Shown: positions 11,185 to 23,041 of the stretch, one piece after another | Position numbering within the stretch: position 1 is the first letter of the stretch | Layout: each line of letters begins with the position of its first letter | Assembly (NCBI GenBank): GCA_963969395.1 | Contig: OZ017805.1 | Location: forward strand, 5,332,001-5,396,000 | Origin: Pseudoscleropodium purum | Taxonomy: Eukaryota; Streptophyta; Bryopsida; Hypnales; Brachytheciaceae | Direction of reading: 5' to 3' | Length of the DNA: 64,000 nucleotides | Notes under the pieces: model-generated | What the model was told of the DNA's origin: nothing | Databases searched by the model: none | The model's input: only the letters and a program-made list of their open reading frames with translations | Program-made: the position numbers and the translations under genes

Positions 11185-11648
11185 GAATCCCCAACAACTG
11201 ATATCCTATTCTAGTATTGATCTTTTTGTTCTCTTCCTATATCGGTCGCTAACTCACCACTCTTTCTCTCAACTATAAGTTCACCAGGTTCAATAAGCAG
11301 AGAGGGAGAGGAAGAGAACTAGCAATGGATTTAAGTACCAAGCGTGCGGCCAACAGTTTTCAGTGGAGAATGGATAGAAGACCGTTTCCCTAATGGTCTC
11401 CTAGCTTCCTAGACCAGAAGTCTAGAATGTAGATTTCAGGAATCCGGTACTTTTCCGAATCCCGGATCCGTATCGAATTTATTTCTGTAACATTACTAAT
11501 GGGTTTAGCAATCCGAAAACTGACTATTTCTATTATAGTCGTAGTGTAGCGGAAATCTCTTAAGGTTACCAAAAAAAATAAAATTTGCAAGTCTATCTAA
11601 TCCTAATTCTAGACTAATTTATGTGGTTTGAGTTTTCGTGCTCCCACA
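10111..11648 (-). mobile_element. Giant LTR, family 2, copy 1 (3'-truncated)
   Basis: The minus strand starts TGTGGGAGCACGAAAACTC at 11648 and follows the complete copy at 58412-62302 through the promoter region and most of the internal ORF. It stops at the hAT fragment at 10110. The flank before its start (plus strand 11649-11653, AGTGC) is one half of a possible target duplication. Its position upstream of the gypsy gag makes it the candidate 5' LTR of the methyltransferase-bearing element. Confidence 0.75.
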
Positions 11649-11884
11649 AGTGCATCAATGGGGGGCCCAGTTCTTCCAAGCCAAAGACAGTACATGTCAA
11701 GGACCCAACCTACCCTCCACCTTGTTACACGAACTTTGCATATCAAGTGTGCTTGGAGTGGTATAAGGGCCAAACTATACAAATTTTGAAGAGCAAGTAT
11801 TTGATGCATAAAGGGCCAGGCCCGATGCGTTGTAGAGGGATTTGGAGGCCCTAATTACAAAGAAGTGCAGAGAGTCCTCTAATT

Positions 11885-13130
11885 ATGGTGACATCCACAA
11901 AACATACTTTGATCAATTCTAGAAATGGATTGACAATTCTATTCAAGCATATATATTCAACACCAAAAAGTTGATGGAAGAGTTGTACCTTGTAGTGCCT
12001 AGATTTCTTGAAAGTGATGGGTCCAAGGAATTCCACGAGTTGATGTAGTGGCAAACAACAGTACAAAGGCTTTCCAAGGCTAAATCAAGAAGGTATGGGT
12101 GGCAAACTGACACTTTGAAGGCTGCATTGTCTCAAGATAGTGGATCCCATATCTTATGAATCTACTCCACAATGAAGGTAGTTCCCTTCATTAGATATGA
12201 CAATCAATGTGGATACAGAAAGGTATACAAAGTATGCTTTGAAGGGATGAATACAATCTTGCCAAACGTATATTTTGCTGGAAAAGTGTCTAAGGCCAAG
12301 AATTTGCTTGTTGCAAGGGAAGAACAGTCTATAGAGGCCTTGGTGTGTTCTTTAAATCACCTGGCCATCATCAAATTTTTAGCTATCTAAAATGATACAA
12401 TGGAGGCATATACATTGTAGTGAAATGGGGGTCATTTGCGTAAACTAATTGGGCTCAATGACAAGGTGATGGCACATGCAGATTGGCATCAAATTAAGTT
12501 GGTCAAGGAACTTTAAGATGACTAAAAAAAAGAAATTAGTCTCTATCGAAGGCATAGGGCAAAGTTGGCATGGGCCCTAGTTTGTGTAATGAATCTTGTC
12601 CACAATTCAAGGGTGTTACATAATGACTTGTCCCCCAAGAATATTTTATTCCGTTATCTTGAATATTCAAACGAGATTATCAATGTTGGGATTTGTGATT
12701 GGGAAATTGTAAGTTGTATTAAGGAAGGAGCTCCTTCGCATTATGGTTATCAAACATAGGTAGAATGGCTTAATTTGATGTCAAGGAAATGGTGGGTGGC
12801 TCTAGAGTTGTTTTATGAGTATGGGCCACCAAATTCATCAACAAGTCTTGAAAAGATTCGACCCCAATACCAATATATGGTCAAATTTGACTCATTTTCT
12901 ATTGGGAAATTGTGCCAAGCAATGAAAATTCATAACATAGTTGAAGTAGATCAAGACATATTCCCCCATTAAGATGGTTTAAGTTTTTTGCAATGAAGGT
13001 ACATGAGCTTTATCATCCAGAAGTTGATAAAAGAGCAACATGTGCCTAAGTGGTGGACTTGCTCATGGAAGAACCATGGTTCATGAAGCCCTTCAAATTT
13101 GTTTTCTACGACTTTGTCTTGTAGTAGCAT
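11885..13130 (+). pseudogene. Atypical protein-kinase-like pseudogene, copy 1
   Basis: One plus-strand frame, broken by about nine stops, carries kinase-fold landmarks. A nucleotide-loop-like segment CGYRKVYKVCFEG is near 12190-12235 and a hinge-like segment near 12400-12450. The catalytic loop VLHNDLSPKNILF (12617-12655) keeps the Asp and Asn. A DFG-like ICDWE follows near 12700, then RKWWVALELFYEYGPPNSS. It is homologous to the pseudogene at 36385-37818. The W in place of F in DFG and N in place of R in HRD are atypical. Beyond a kinase-like fold, function is unknown. A finger/coiled-coil pseudogene lies 2.5 kb downstream, mirroring the C and D pair in the giant hAT element. Confidence 0.65.
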
Positions 13131-15635
13131 AAGATGTTACTACTTCTAGTAGGAATACAAATGTTGGCATAGTTGAATGCCAACCATTTTGATATATCCT
13201 TGTAATTCAATAAACATATTTTAATACAAAGTACAATTTTTTCAAAAGTAAAAAGTAATGTGCATGACTCAATGTAGAATTGTAGATGGTTTAGTTGTAT
13301 GTATTGAATGTCTAATTTGAATCTTTTTATACAAACATGGTGTAATTTGTATTACTAGTGCTTTTTGTAACCAATGAATTCAATCTATTACCAATGAATT
13401 TTAGCTTCTTAGTTTGATGCAAAATAAGAGCTTAGAGATTGATCTAAATTGGTAGCGTTTGTTATTCTCTTATTTGAAGTGTGCCTTCATTTTTCACACA
13501 CCACATTTCCATATTCTATATTTTTTTGGTCTATTAGATCATATGACTCTCACATACAAACCATTTAATTCCATATTCCATATTTTTGTGGTGTGTAAGA
13601 TCATATGACTATAAGATACAAAACATTTCCATATTCATGTTTAATTTTGGACCATGTTAAATTTTTAAACAATAAAAGGAAAAGTATGGATGTTAAAGTG
13701 GAATCCCTAAACTAAGTTGAATTAAAAACATGTGGATTACATTTTTAATTGAGTGAAGTTCATTGTGGTTATGCATGTTCAAATGAAGGCACCTCATAAC
13801 TAAATTAAAGAGAGAAGTTGGAACTCGCAATCTTGGAGGTGAAAAATAGTAATTAAATTGAAAGAAGTTGAGAATGATTAAAATTTGCTAATTGTTAAGA
13901 ACTTAGTGATGGAATTGGAAGATGTCAATTTCAATAATGGTAATGTTGTAATGACAATCTACACCCTATAGATTTATTTTATAGAAACTATGAGTTCAAG
14001 AAGGGACTTGAAAGAGTTAAATCCAGGATTATGTTGAAAAAAAGAACGAAATAACTTATTTCAGACTATCGCAGTTATAAAACCTCACAAACTAGTCCCA
14101 TAGAACTTTCAAATTGTTGATTGAAAATTCAAAAAGGAAGGATTTGAAGCACTCCACATATGTATAAGTATGGGCTAGAAAATGAATTATAGACATTTAT
14201 TTCATATTTTTAACTGACATTTTTGGAAGTTCACTACTCTATCCAATGAGCATTGAAAATTATATATCATGCAATATTTTCTTAACTTGTTAAGGACCAA
14301 AAGGACCTACTATGTGTTTTTAAATTTTCAAAGGTGAATTACAATAGAGTGAAAGAAATATAAATATTTTATAAACAAGAAACTTCTTGAATTAGAAGTT
14401 TGTATATTTCTTGCAATTTTCAATATTCAGATTTAAATGTTGGAAGTATTTTAATTTGAATTATGAAGTACAATGTTTTAGAAAAGGAAAAAAATTTACA
14501 ATTTGTTTATAATGAAAGGGATTTTAGGGATTTCCAAAAATGCATTTTTTTGTAAAATTTGTAGAGTGATTTTGCACAAACAATTTGATGCTAAATCTTC
14601 CTAAAATTTTAACCCAATTTTTTAGGAATTCTCAAAATGTGAGAATCAATGTAATTTGATTAAGATAATAAAATAACTAGAATGATTCCAAAAATTTGGA
14701 AGGTATTTTAAACAATAAGCTAATTGTGTTAATTGTTAAATTTCTCTATTTGATGGGTATATCAATTTAATAGATTTGGCAAACTCCATTTAGCTCAATT
14801 TGGACTTCCTATCCCTTTGTTGGAAAAAAATCTACAAATGATTCATTTTTATTTCCATTCCAAAAAATAAAGAAGTATTCAACATGCTTTAGATTACAAT
14901 CTAAATTTTTTTAGGATTATAAAAGAATTACTTCTAATCTTAAATCTTTTCTTCCAAATTTTCTCCTACAGTAGTTGCATTTCTATTTTATAAAATTCAT
15001 CTTCTAAACTAGTTGCGGCCTATAAATTCGAAGGTGAATACTAGACAAATAATTCTACAAATACTAGATGTGTATTTAGTATAATTTGAAGTAGTATTTA
15101 GCATGTGAAGTCAAACGTGGTAGGCTCAGGACCCATGGTCGCCCTAGATATGTGCTACCCTCGATCCATGGTTTTAGGGTTTAGAGTTTTAGGCCTAGAT
15201 GTTTTTTTCCTTTGACCTGTGGTCGCCCCAAGACCCGTAGTTTCTTTAAATGTGTGTTCACCTCGACTTGCATTCACCTCAGGGTGACCTTGGGTACTAC
15301 TGCCAATCGCCACATCTTCCTCTGCGCATTACCTATCATCCACCTAGTGGCTGATTACATACACATAAGTTGGGCTTGAATTGTGAAGGGGATATTCTAT
15401 GCTTTTGCACCTTGTATTTCTCTACAATGTAACTTAGACCTTAAATGATCAACACATTTCCAAACTTGATTGCCATTGTAAATATATAAGATTGCATTTT
15501 TGTTAATGTGAAGTACAATTGATCTATAGTTTGACTTGGATACAATAAGGGCCACTCCTTCTCGCATTTGACATACACATAGTATATTAGTATCGGTAGT
15601 TTGTTTTTCAGCACCCAAATACTAGGTCCTAAACC
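13131..15635. other. AT-rich non-coding stretch
   Basis: I see no gene. The DNA is AT-rich with short homopolymer runs. A slightly GC-richer patch at 15115-15300 resembles 43020-43260 in style (runs with GACC and CCC) but no unit can be defined. Confidence 0.5.
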
Positions 15636-17027
15636 ATGGAGAATGAGCCACCACCATTGCTCCTTTGTAGCCCTAAATCCCTTACTTCGAAGGAGAAAAA
15701 GGAGATTCGTGGCAAGGATTGACAATGAGCTAAGAAGAAATACAAAAAGCTTGTCACGATCTTGATCCATTCCAAGATGAAGGATTTTAAGGGTTGGAGA
15801 ACTAAACCTGAACCTTGGAGTTATTTAATGATTAAAAAATATGTGGATTGATGCCACATCTCCAAGTTATTTCCATTGTATCTTCATTGTAAACATGTGA
15901 ATACCAACAAGGTAAATCTTGCACACTACAAGAACATAGCCTTCATGCGCAGATACTGTGAGGTATGGTTTGCTTTGTATTTGGAGGACAGGATGTATCA
16001 CAACGATGATTTTTGTTTCTTTCTAGGCCAAATGGTATACACTGAAGTGATATTCAACAAGGAGGTGGATTGGACAATACTAAAGGAGCTTTCTATTGTT
16101 ATCTATCCAGAGAAAGCCAAATTAGTAGGAATAGAATTACCCCAAGATTAGAAGACAATGCTTCGACCCATGAAGCTTGGGAAGTCAATTATTCCCGATG
16201 AAAAGATGTGGTCGGCTACTTCAAGCAATGATGAGCATACTCATGAATATGATGGGTATTCTTTCATGAGCAAAGATGAAAATGTTTCTATAGGAGAAAA
16301 AGGGAAGGCATTAATAGGAAGAACTAATCAGGAGGGGAAATCTATTGAGGACCCTATCACAATCAAAGAGGAAGAAGAAAGTGGTGGTGGCAGTGATTTA
16401 GAGGATGATGAACTAATCTTGCTTGCAAAAGTACAAAGTGCAACATTGACTTTGCAAGCCAAGAAAGAACAATTGAAGAATTTGAAGGAGAATGAGGCCA
16501 ATCGTAGCTTTGTGGATGATTTGAAGCTGAAGTTGAAGTCTATAACTAAAGCCATTGAAGCGAATGATAAAGACTTTGATGCCTTCAAGACCAACAATTA
16601 TTTGTACTTGAAGAAATGTAGAAGCGGAAAGGCCTATATAATAGATGATTATATGGTATGGGAATCAAAACTTAAAATCCTTCAATGTAGACGTTGGGTA
16701 GTAGAGTAGTAAAGGCGAGCCCTCAATCTTGAAATAAAAGACAAAGAATATCATGATGCTACCATACAACATGCCTCATAGACAGATCTTTTGGTTGTAG
16801 TCCGTTTGTATGGAAAGAAGGATGGAGAATTACAAATACTTCGGGAGCTGGTGAAGTTCCATGGAAAAAAATATGCAATTATGGAAGATGAGGAGCGTAA
16901 ATTGGGTGCTAAGTGTCAATATTATAGAGCGTGGAATATGTGGTCTAGGGATACCCTTGGGAAAGAAGAAGTAGAGATAGAAGAAATGCAGCCAAAGTCT
17001 AGAATGAGTGACTTCCTCATCAAATGA
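15636..17027 (+). pseudogene. Finger/coiled-coil protein pseudogene, copy outside the giant hAT
   Basis: From ATG 15636 a single frame continues to the stop at 17025-17027, interrupted by several stops (for example near 15723, 15852, 16149 and 16707). The segment KKYVD-stop-CHISKLF followed by FMRRYCEVWFALY and MVYTEVIFNKEVDW aligns with genes B (23042-26429) and C (33505-34767). The second half is acidic (EEEESGGGSDLEDDE) and then a coiled coil (QAKKEQLKNLKENEANRSF). No known domain is recognised with certainty. Confidence 0.55.
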
Positions 17028-17984
17028 AGAAGTCAAAATTGATCTCGATTACAATTGTAAAAAACATTATGAAAAAACAATTTTCTTTGATGTCATATAT
17101 GTCAAGTAAATAAATTAATATAATATTTCAATGGCATTCTACAAATTGTAATGCACATGGTTCAAGCTTTTAATAGTCTTGTCTCATCAATTTGTATAGA
17201 AGAAATAGTAGTATTGGCCTATTGGTTAATTTGGAAAGAAAAATAGATATTTTTTTGTCCCCTTCTCTTTTGATATGGAATTATGTACTCATAATTGTTT
17301 GGAATTAGTAATTGCAATTTCAAGGAAAGGTATAAGAGGTTGGTGACTACTGACTAGGTGTAGACATGTAATATTTTTGTTCATTTACAGAACTATGTTT
17401 CCAATTTCTAGAAATATTTTGACTAGATGAATGGATGGATGTCCTTAGCAAAAGTAATACCACAAAAAGCTTGAAACTAAACTCGGCAGACAACTCTTCG
17501 GAAATGGAAAAAATAAAAATCAATTAAATTTTTTTTTTTTTTTGAAACCTTATATTTTTGACTAAATGTGAAGCTTTGATTTGTTCTACTTGGACTAATA
17601 ATGAAAAAATTATAGACAACCTTATTTTTTGGGCAATTTAAGCATCTTCTTGAAAAATTAACTCATAGGAGTCATTTCTAAATTCTAAATGCAATTTTCA
17701 CAATTTTTCACAAATTTTGTTTTTGAAAATGTTGTATTTGCTTGCTAAATCAATCTCAACATTGGTGTTATTGTCTTTCAATCCCATCTAGGAGTAATTA
17801 ACAATTTCGGGTTTTCTTCAATCTTGGACCTACTTCTATTTAACAATTTTGTTAAGAATGAAAATCAAGTGTTTTTAAAAAAAAAATTGTTTAGAATTTG
17901 AATTCAATTCTTCAACATTAAAAAAATTTTAATTTAGAGTTTATAGTGCAAAAAATTTCAAAATTGGTAGTCAAAATCTATTCA
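17028..17984. other. AT-rich non-coding stretch
   Basis: No gene seen. It contains a poly-T run at about 17527-17542 and other A/T runs. Confidence 0.5.
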
Positions 17985-18120
17985 AATTGCAGGCCATTGT
18001 TTAAAAAAACTTTCTTCTTCAACTTTGAATGCTAATATCTTCCAATCTATATAGTCAAACTTCATGAAATTTTTATCACATGAACTAAAACAAATAAAGT
18101 ACAAGATCCTATAATTAGAT
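17985..18120 (+). repeat. Left half of a dispersed repeat split by the giant hAT
   Basis: The sequence GCTAATATCTTCCAATC and then TACAAGATCCTATAATTAGAT matches unbroken copies near 32430-32600 and 39070-39250. It stops exactly at 18120 where the hAT terminal repeat starts. The missing half is found at 39752 onward. Confidence 0.75.
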
Positions 18121-18280
18121 CAAGGTTGACGAATCTCTACGTCCGCCCCAAAATAGCGTCCGTAACCCGCACGTCCGGACGCCAGCGGACGCAACGTCCC
18201 TCCTGTTGTCGGAAGGCGGACGGGCGGGGCGAACAAACGGGGTGGACGGGCGGGGCAGACGGATGGGGCGGCTTAGAAAA
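18121..18280 (+). repeat. Left terminal region of the giant hAT
   Basis: The terminal repeat is followed by GACGAATCTCTACGTCC and dense CGTCCG/CGGACG motifs. It matches the left half of the MITEs at 61498 and 28393. Similarity ends near 18280, where element-specific AT-rich sequence begins. Confidence 0.75.
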
Positions 18281-18621
18281 TCCGTTTTGGATTTTTTGTT
18301 TTGATTGTTTTCACCAATGAGAGATTGAGAGTGAAGTCATTTTGATTTTGATTTTTCTTATATTGCAATTGCGATTCAATACAGTTGTATATCACTATTT
18401 ATATAAAAGCTAAAATATGAAATATATTTTTAATTTTTTTGTTGAATTTCATTTTGATTTAGAAACAAAATCACTTTAAAATCCAACGAGATGTATATCA
18501 TCAATAAACAAACAATTTTATAATAAAATGATTGAAGAAACCATTGTCATTTGTCAACATGAGCTCCATATATCATGAGCAACTAAACAATCAAACATCT
18601 AAATTCACATCTCCACAATTC

Positions 18622-21600
18622 CTATGGACGCCAATCCACATCTCCTCTAACCTCAGCCCCACTACTCTCTCCCACAGCTCTTCGTTCAAAATCTTCATTA
18701 TCGGAGTCATCTTCATTGTTGGAATCAAGTATCGTTGTCTCCTTCAAGTCTTTTCTCAAAGTAGGTTTACTCCCTTCTTTCAAATTTAATTTTTCTTTTT
18801 TTTCTTTTGATAGAATGATTAAAGGCTTTTTGAATAGGAACCTTTCTTTTCTTTCTATTTGACAAAGTAGCAACATTTTCATCAAGAGGGGTCCTATTCT
18901 TCACTGGAGAGATAACAAAAGGTTGCATTTCTCTTTTCGCTTTCACATTACTCAATTCTTGAACCATCAATCTCGATGTAGGGTCGACATGTCCGTGAAC
19001 GGTTATCTCCACTTTGGCTTTCTTTTGAAGTAATAGAGTGCCGTTTGTTGATTTGATGGATTCTTGCGCCATTCCTTTTCCTAAAATGCGAGCACGCAAA
19101 GATGCCAATGGCATCCGATCACTATCCGTATCACTTAGGCTTGTAGGTGATGACGCTACTTTCCGTAGATTACCGCCTGTAGAAATTTCCTTGGAAATGT
19201 TCATTAGGCGTTTTCCATATCCAAAGCTCTGAGAATCATTCAATCGTGTGCTAACAGACTTCAACGGTATTGGTGGAAGAGCACTAGATCTCGGTACTTC
19301 AAAAATTGACTTCATTGGCTTTTTTCCTTTATCACTCTTCATAATTGCCGAATTTGTGACTGCCATCCCAAGTGAATCATTATTTTTCTCTACCACAATA
19401 TTTGGTTCCCCCTCATCACCACTATTGTTGCCCACATCTTTTGGAACGTCCACCTCCATGACCGCATCTTCTCTTTTGTCGTTTCCTTCCACTACATTTA
19501 ATGTCACAGATAGAGATTGAGAAATTAGAACTTCTTCATTTCTCCCATTATCACCAATAGCATTCTCATTGATTTTCACCTCTTTGGCAATAGCGTTTGC
19601 CTTTTCCAATAGAATGTTTTCGCTATTCAAGAATCCCATTCCATTGCAATATGCAGTTAAAGAAGGTAGATTCTCCTCTACCTCTACATTGTCCTTGTCT
19701 TCATAAAAGATATATGCATTGTTTGCATTGTCGAGAACAACATCCTTACAGTTTAGATGATAATCATGCGCATCATTCACCAAATTGGGAAAGTCTTGCA
19801 TAACGTTTTCATCTCCCCACGCTATCGTACGATTGAAGTCATCATCGCCATCTACAACTGAAAGGGCCCTTTCCAAATCCTTGTCATCATCGTTTTCTAA
19901 TGTCGCCCTATCTGAATCCTCTGATTCCATCGAATCCACATTATCATTATACCATTTTTATTCATCTTTTTCCTTCGATGCGTTTAATACTTTGGAATTG
20001 GTATACACGTATACCAAACCCGCTGCTCTCTCCGGCTTCAATTTATTTCGAGATTTGTTGTGAACAAAAGAATAGTTGCTCCAATTCTGTTTACATGAAG
20101 ATGATGACACCGGTTGAGCCAATATCCTCTTTGCTAATGGAGCTATAAACTTGCTACATGCACCTTCAAAATCCCACCAAGCATGCGCGGACAACATTTG
20201 TTCTCTCAGATTCAACATATTGTGGAATGGAGGTTCCTTGTGTCAGAAAGCCACAAATTCCTTCACCACTAGTGCATATTCATCCGGTGTACATATTCTC
20301 TCCAAAACTTTCTTACATCCTGACACTGCATCTATGTCATCCGCTAGCTCTTTGTCATGAAGAAGGTATGGATTCAAAAGAGCTGCAGCTGATTGGAGAT
20401 CGTTGTCCACCATTCTTCTTCGGGCATAAAAAGACTATACCAATGGAATTGCAAGTTCTTCTAGCAAACAAAATGGTGGACTTTGTAATCCGTTCACGTG
20501 CTTCTCTAACTTCCTCATGATATGCAACACTTTCCTCATGTATGGTGATTTTGAATCCAAATCGCGGAGTGCACATATGATTGGTTCAACTATCTCCACA
20601 TAATTGATGAACCGATACCAAAAATGGTCATTAAGAACAATTTTCTTCACCGCTAAGGCCAAGTCTTTTAGTTGGACTTTAGCTCCACGTTTCTTCTTGA
20701 GAGTATGTACATACTCAACCCATTGCGGATCTACCACCGTTTGTTCCAATGCTCCTCTCAATTTTGTCAAACACTCCATTATGATAAATTTAGAGGCGAA
20801 CCTTGTATCCCCAGGCATTAAGAGACCAAGATTTGGCGAATACTTTCGCAATAGAGCTAGCGGCATATGTCTCTTTCTGAGAAATTTAGCTACAAGAACT
20901 CCTTTATCCAATTTGGAAGCAATCCATTTCTATGCAGCCCAATCCTTCAACAACAAATTCAATGCATGTACCACGCACCCTTGGTAAAAAATATGAGGAT
21001 ATTTTGCAAATATTACATCCCATGCGGATGGATTCATGGGAGCATTATCCGTAGTTATTAACACGACGTTCTTGGACCCCACTTGTTCAATGAACTTTTC
21101 CAACACAGCTGCCAAGTACTCCGCATTTTTTTCACAACCACTTGTATCCACAGATCCAAGAAATTCTTCACTTGCGGATGATACAAGCATGGCATTGATG
21201 AGAGGTCGATTAGTCACTGAGCTCCATCCATCAATGGACAATGTTGCTCCAAATTTTCGAATGCTATCTTCGGTCTATGCATTCAACTGTGTCTGAATGT
21301 TGGTCTTTGCCTCATTCAACAATTTGTACCGAAGGTCGTGGTATGAAGGAGGAATTTATGGCCTACCGAACGCAGCCGTTTTCTTCACTGCTTCTTTAAA
21401 AGCTGGATTTCGAGCCACGGAAAATGGTATGTTTGCCGAATAAAAAAAATTGCCCACACTGAATGTAATTTGCGTCTATGACCTTCAAACCCATTCACTA
21501 AGCTGCCTTGTCTCTGAGGCCTAGAACTTGATGCCCTCGGGGTTTCACGTTCACCAGAAGCTTTCGTACTCAAAGTCATTTCAGTTGTGGCACATACCAT

Positions 21601-21957
21601 TGATACCAATTCTTTGGACGCTGGACAAGAACCTTCGTGGTCAGAATGCAACACAGCCTTTCCGGCCGAAAACTCTTGAACATCTGAAGGGCCAGGGTTG
21701 CCATCCACATTGTCCATTACAACGTGTTTTGGAAAAACTCTTTCGCAATGCCGAAATAAATCTCGAACTACCATTGGTAATCATAGACAAAGGCTCACCC
21801 CTTTATCAGGTACACCTCCAGGCGCAGAATAGCCTAAGTGGCTGAATATATGGTTGAGCTTTCTTGACATGCTCGCTTTGCAAAGCCTACATTTTACTTT
21901 ACCACCCTCTTGCACACTAAACCAAGGAGAAAAATCCCCCGTCGGTTTGGTCACCAT
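18622..21957 (-). pseudogene. Gene A: hAT transposase (BED, DUF659, dimerisation domain, long tail)
   Basis: From ATG 21957 a BED-type finger is seen (VKCRLCKASMSRKLNHIFSH: Cys-Cys-His-His). A DUF659-type catalytic core starts near 21440 with FYSANIPFSVAR, the Asp in TLSIDGWSSVTNRP and the Asp in VLITTDNAP. The hAT C-terminal dimerisation segment is CKQNWSNYSFVHNKSRNKL (about 20090). Beyond it the same frame runs on for about 390 more codons of acidic then Lys/Arg-rich sequence, and a shifted frame adds about 60 more; such a tail is unusual. Frameshifts lie near 21430 and 18850, with at least seven in-frame stops (for example 21781, 20930, 20435 and 19958). It would cut and join the element's ends. 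It lies about 500 bp from the left terminal repeat. Confidence 0.88.
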
Positions 21958-22204
21958 ACTGACAAGTGTATGTTTTACCTCAATTTCAAAAGAAACCAAT
22001 AAAATGTTTTCAATTTGAAACCCACAACGTGACAATGTATACAATATTAATGAAATTAGTCACACAAAGCTTTGAAAATCAAAGCCCCCCGTCCACCGAA
22101 CTATGCATTATCAAGCAAGAGACTCAATAAATTGAAGCTTATAGCCCTTGGAAATCTTAGCATTCGGTTTTTCGAGAGTGAATACAAAAGCTTCTATTTT
22201 AACA

Positions 22205-22211
22205 TTTATAA
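22205..22211 (-). promoter_or_regulatory. TATA-like box of gene A
   Basis: The minus strand reads GATTATAAATG about 250 bp before ATG 21957 and just downstream of the CGGACG-rich tract at 22265-22740. Confidence 0.4.
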
Positions 22212-22264
22212 TCCCCTCCAGAAAATTTAAGGTTCATTTTTTAGGGTTTACATTCAAAAACAAC

Positions 22265-22740
22265 CAACGACGCGGACGGGACTAAAGTGGACGGGCGGTC
22301 GGTCGGACGGGGCAATCGGACGAGGATTGACGAATCTCAACGTTCATTCCAAAATAGCGTCCGTTTTTCGGACGTCCAAACGTCCGGACGCAGCGTCCCG
22401 ATCGCCGTCGGAAAGTAGGCGGGTGAGGCGGGGTGGACGGACGGGGCGGACGGCCTAAGGCGGACGCCTAGATCGTGCAGATCAGATAAGTCCGTGCGTC
22501 GATCGGACGGCTGTAATCGGGCGAACGGGGGTTAGGTGGACGCTGCGACCGCCGGAACCGCAAATGTCAGCGGACGCTGCGGACACAGCGTCCACTTCCG
22601 GACGTCGTGTCAACCCTGAATCAGACGGCGCGGTCAGGCAGACAGGCCAGACGGGTCGAACGGGCGGTTGAACGCGACGGACGGGGTGGTCAGGCGGACA
22701 GACCAGACGAGGCGGACGGACAGGGCGGATGGGGCGGACT
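22265..22740. promoter_or_regulatory. CGGACG-rich tract upstream of gene A (contains a MITE)
   Basis: Dense CGGACG/CGTCCG and GGGCGG motifs in otherwise AT-rich DNA. After removing the nested MITE at 22322-22618 about 180 bp of tract remains. Comparable tracts precede genes B, C and D and form the ends of the element. It may be a promoter, a transposase-binding array, or both. Confidence 0.5.
22322..22618 (+). mobile_element. hAT MITE nested in gene A's upstream tract
   Basis: The 297 bp align end to end with the MITEs at 28393 and 61498. The left terminal repeat is decayed (GAGGATTGAC) and the right is perfect (GTCAACCCTG). Flanks AATCGGAC and AATCAGAC match at 7 of 8 bases. Confidence 0.8.
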
Positions 22741-23041
22741 TCACATTGCCATTAGTCATTAGAAAATTTTATATTGTTATGTAATTTGAATGTTTTACAA
22801 TCAAAAGTGAATGCATCTACATAAAATAAGATGTACTTATAAAAATATTTTTATACGCAAATGAAAATATAGCATCTTTATATATAAATATATATGTATA
22901 AACAAAATACATGAAAACATAGTTCCAATATCACTATTGAATCCTATACAATCTTTTCAAGATCTGAATCTTTCACATTCTTTTCTGTTTTTAAACAATG
23001 AAAGGACCATTGTTTTTAAAAAACAAAATTCTCCTCAAATC

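Noticed and set aside
18121..22618. hAT element ending at 22618 (flanks AATTAGAT and AATCAGAC, 6 of 8)
   Set aside because: 22618 is better explained as the end of a MITE with its own duplication (AATCGGAC/AATCAGAC, 7 of 8), while 18121 pairs perfectly with 39751.
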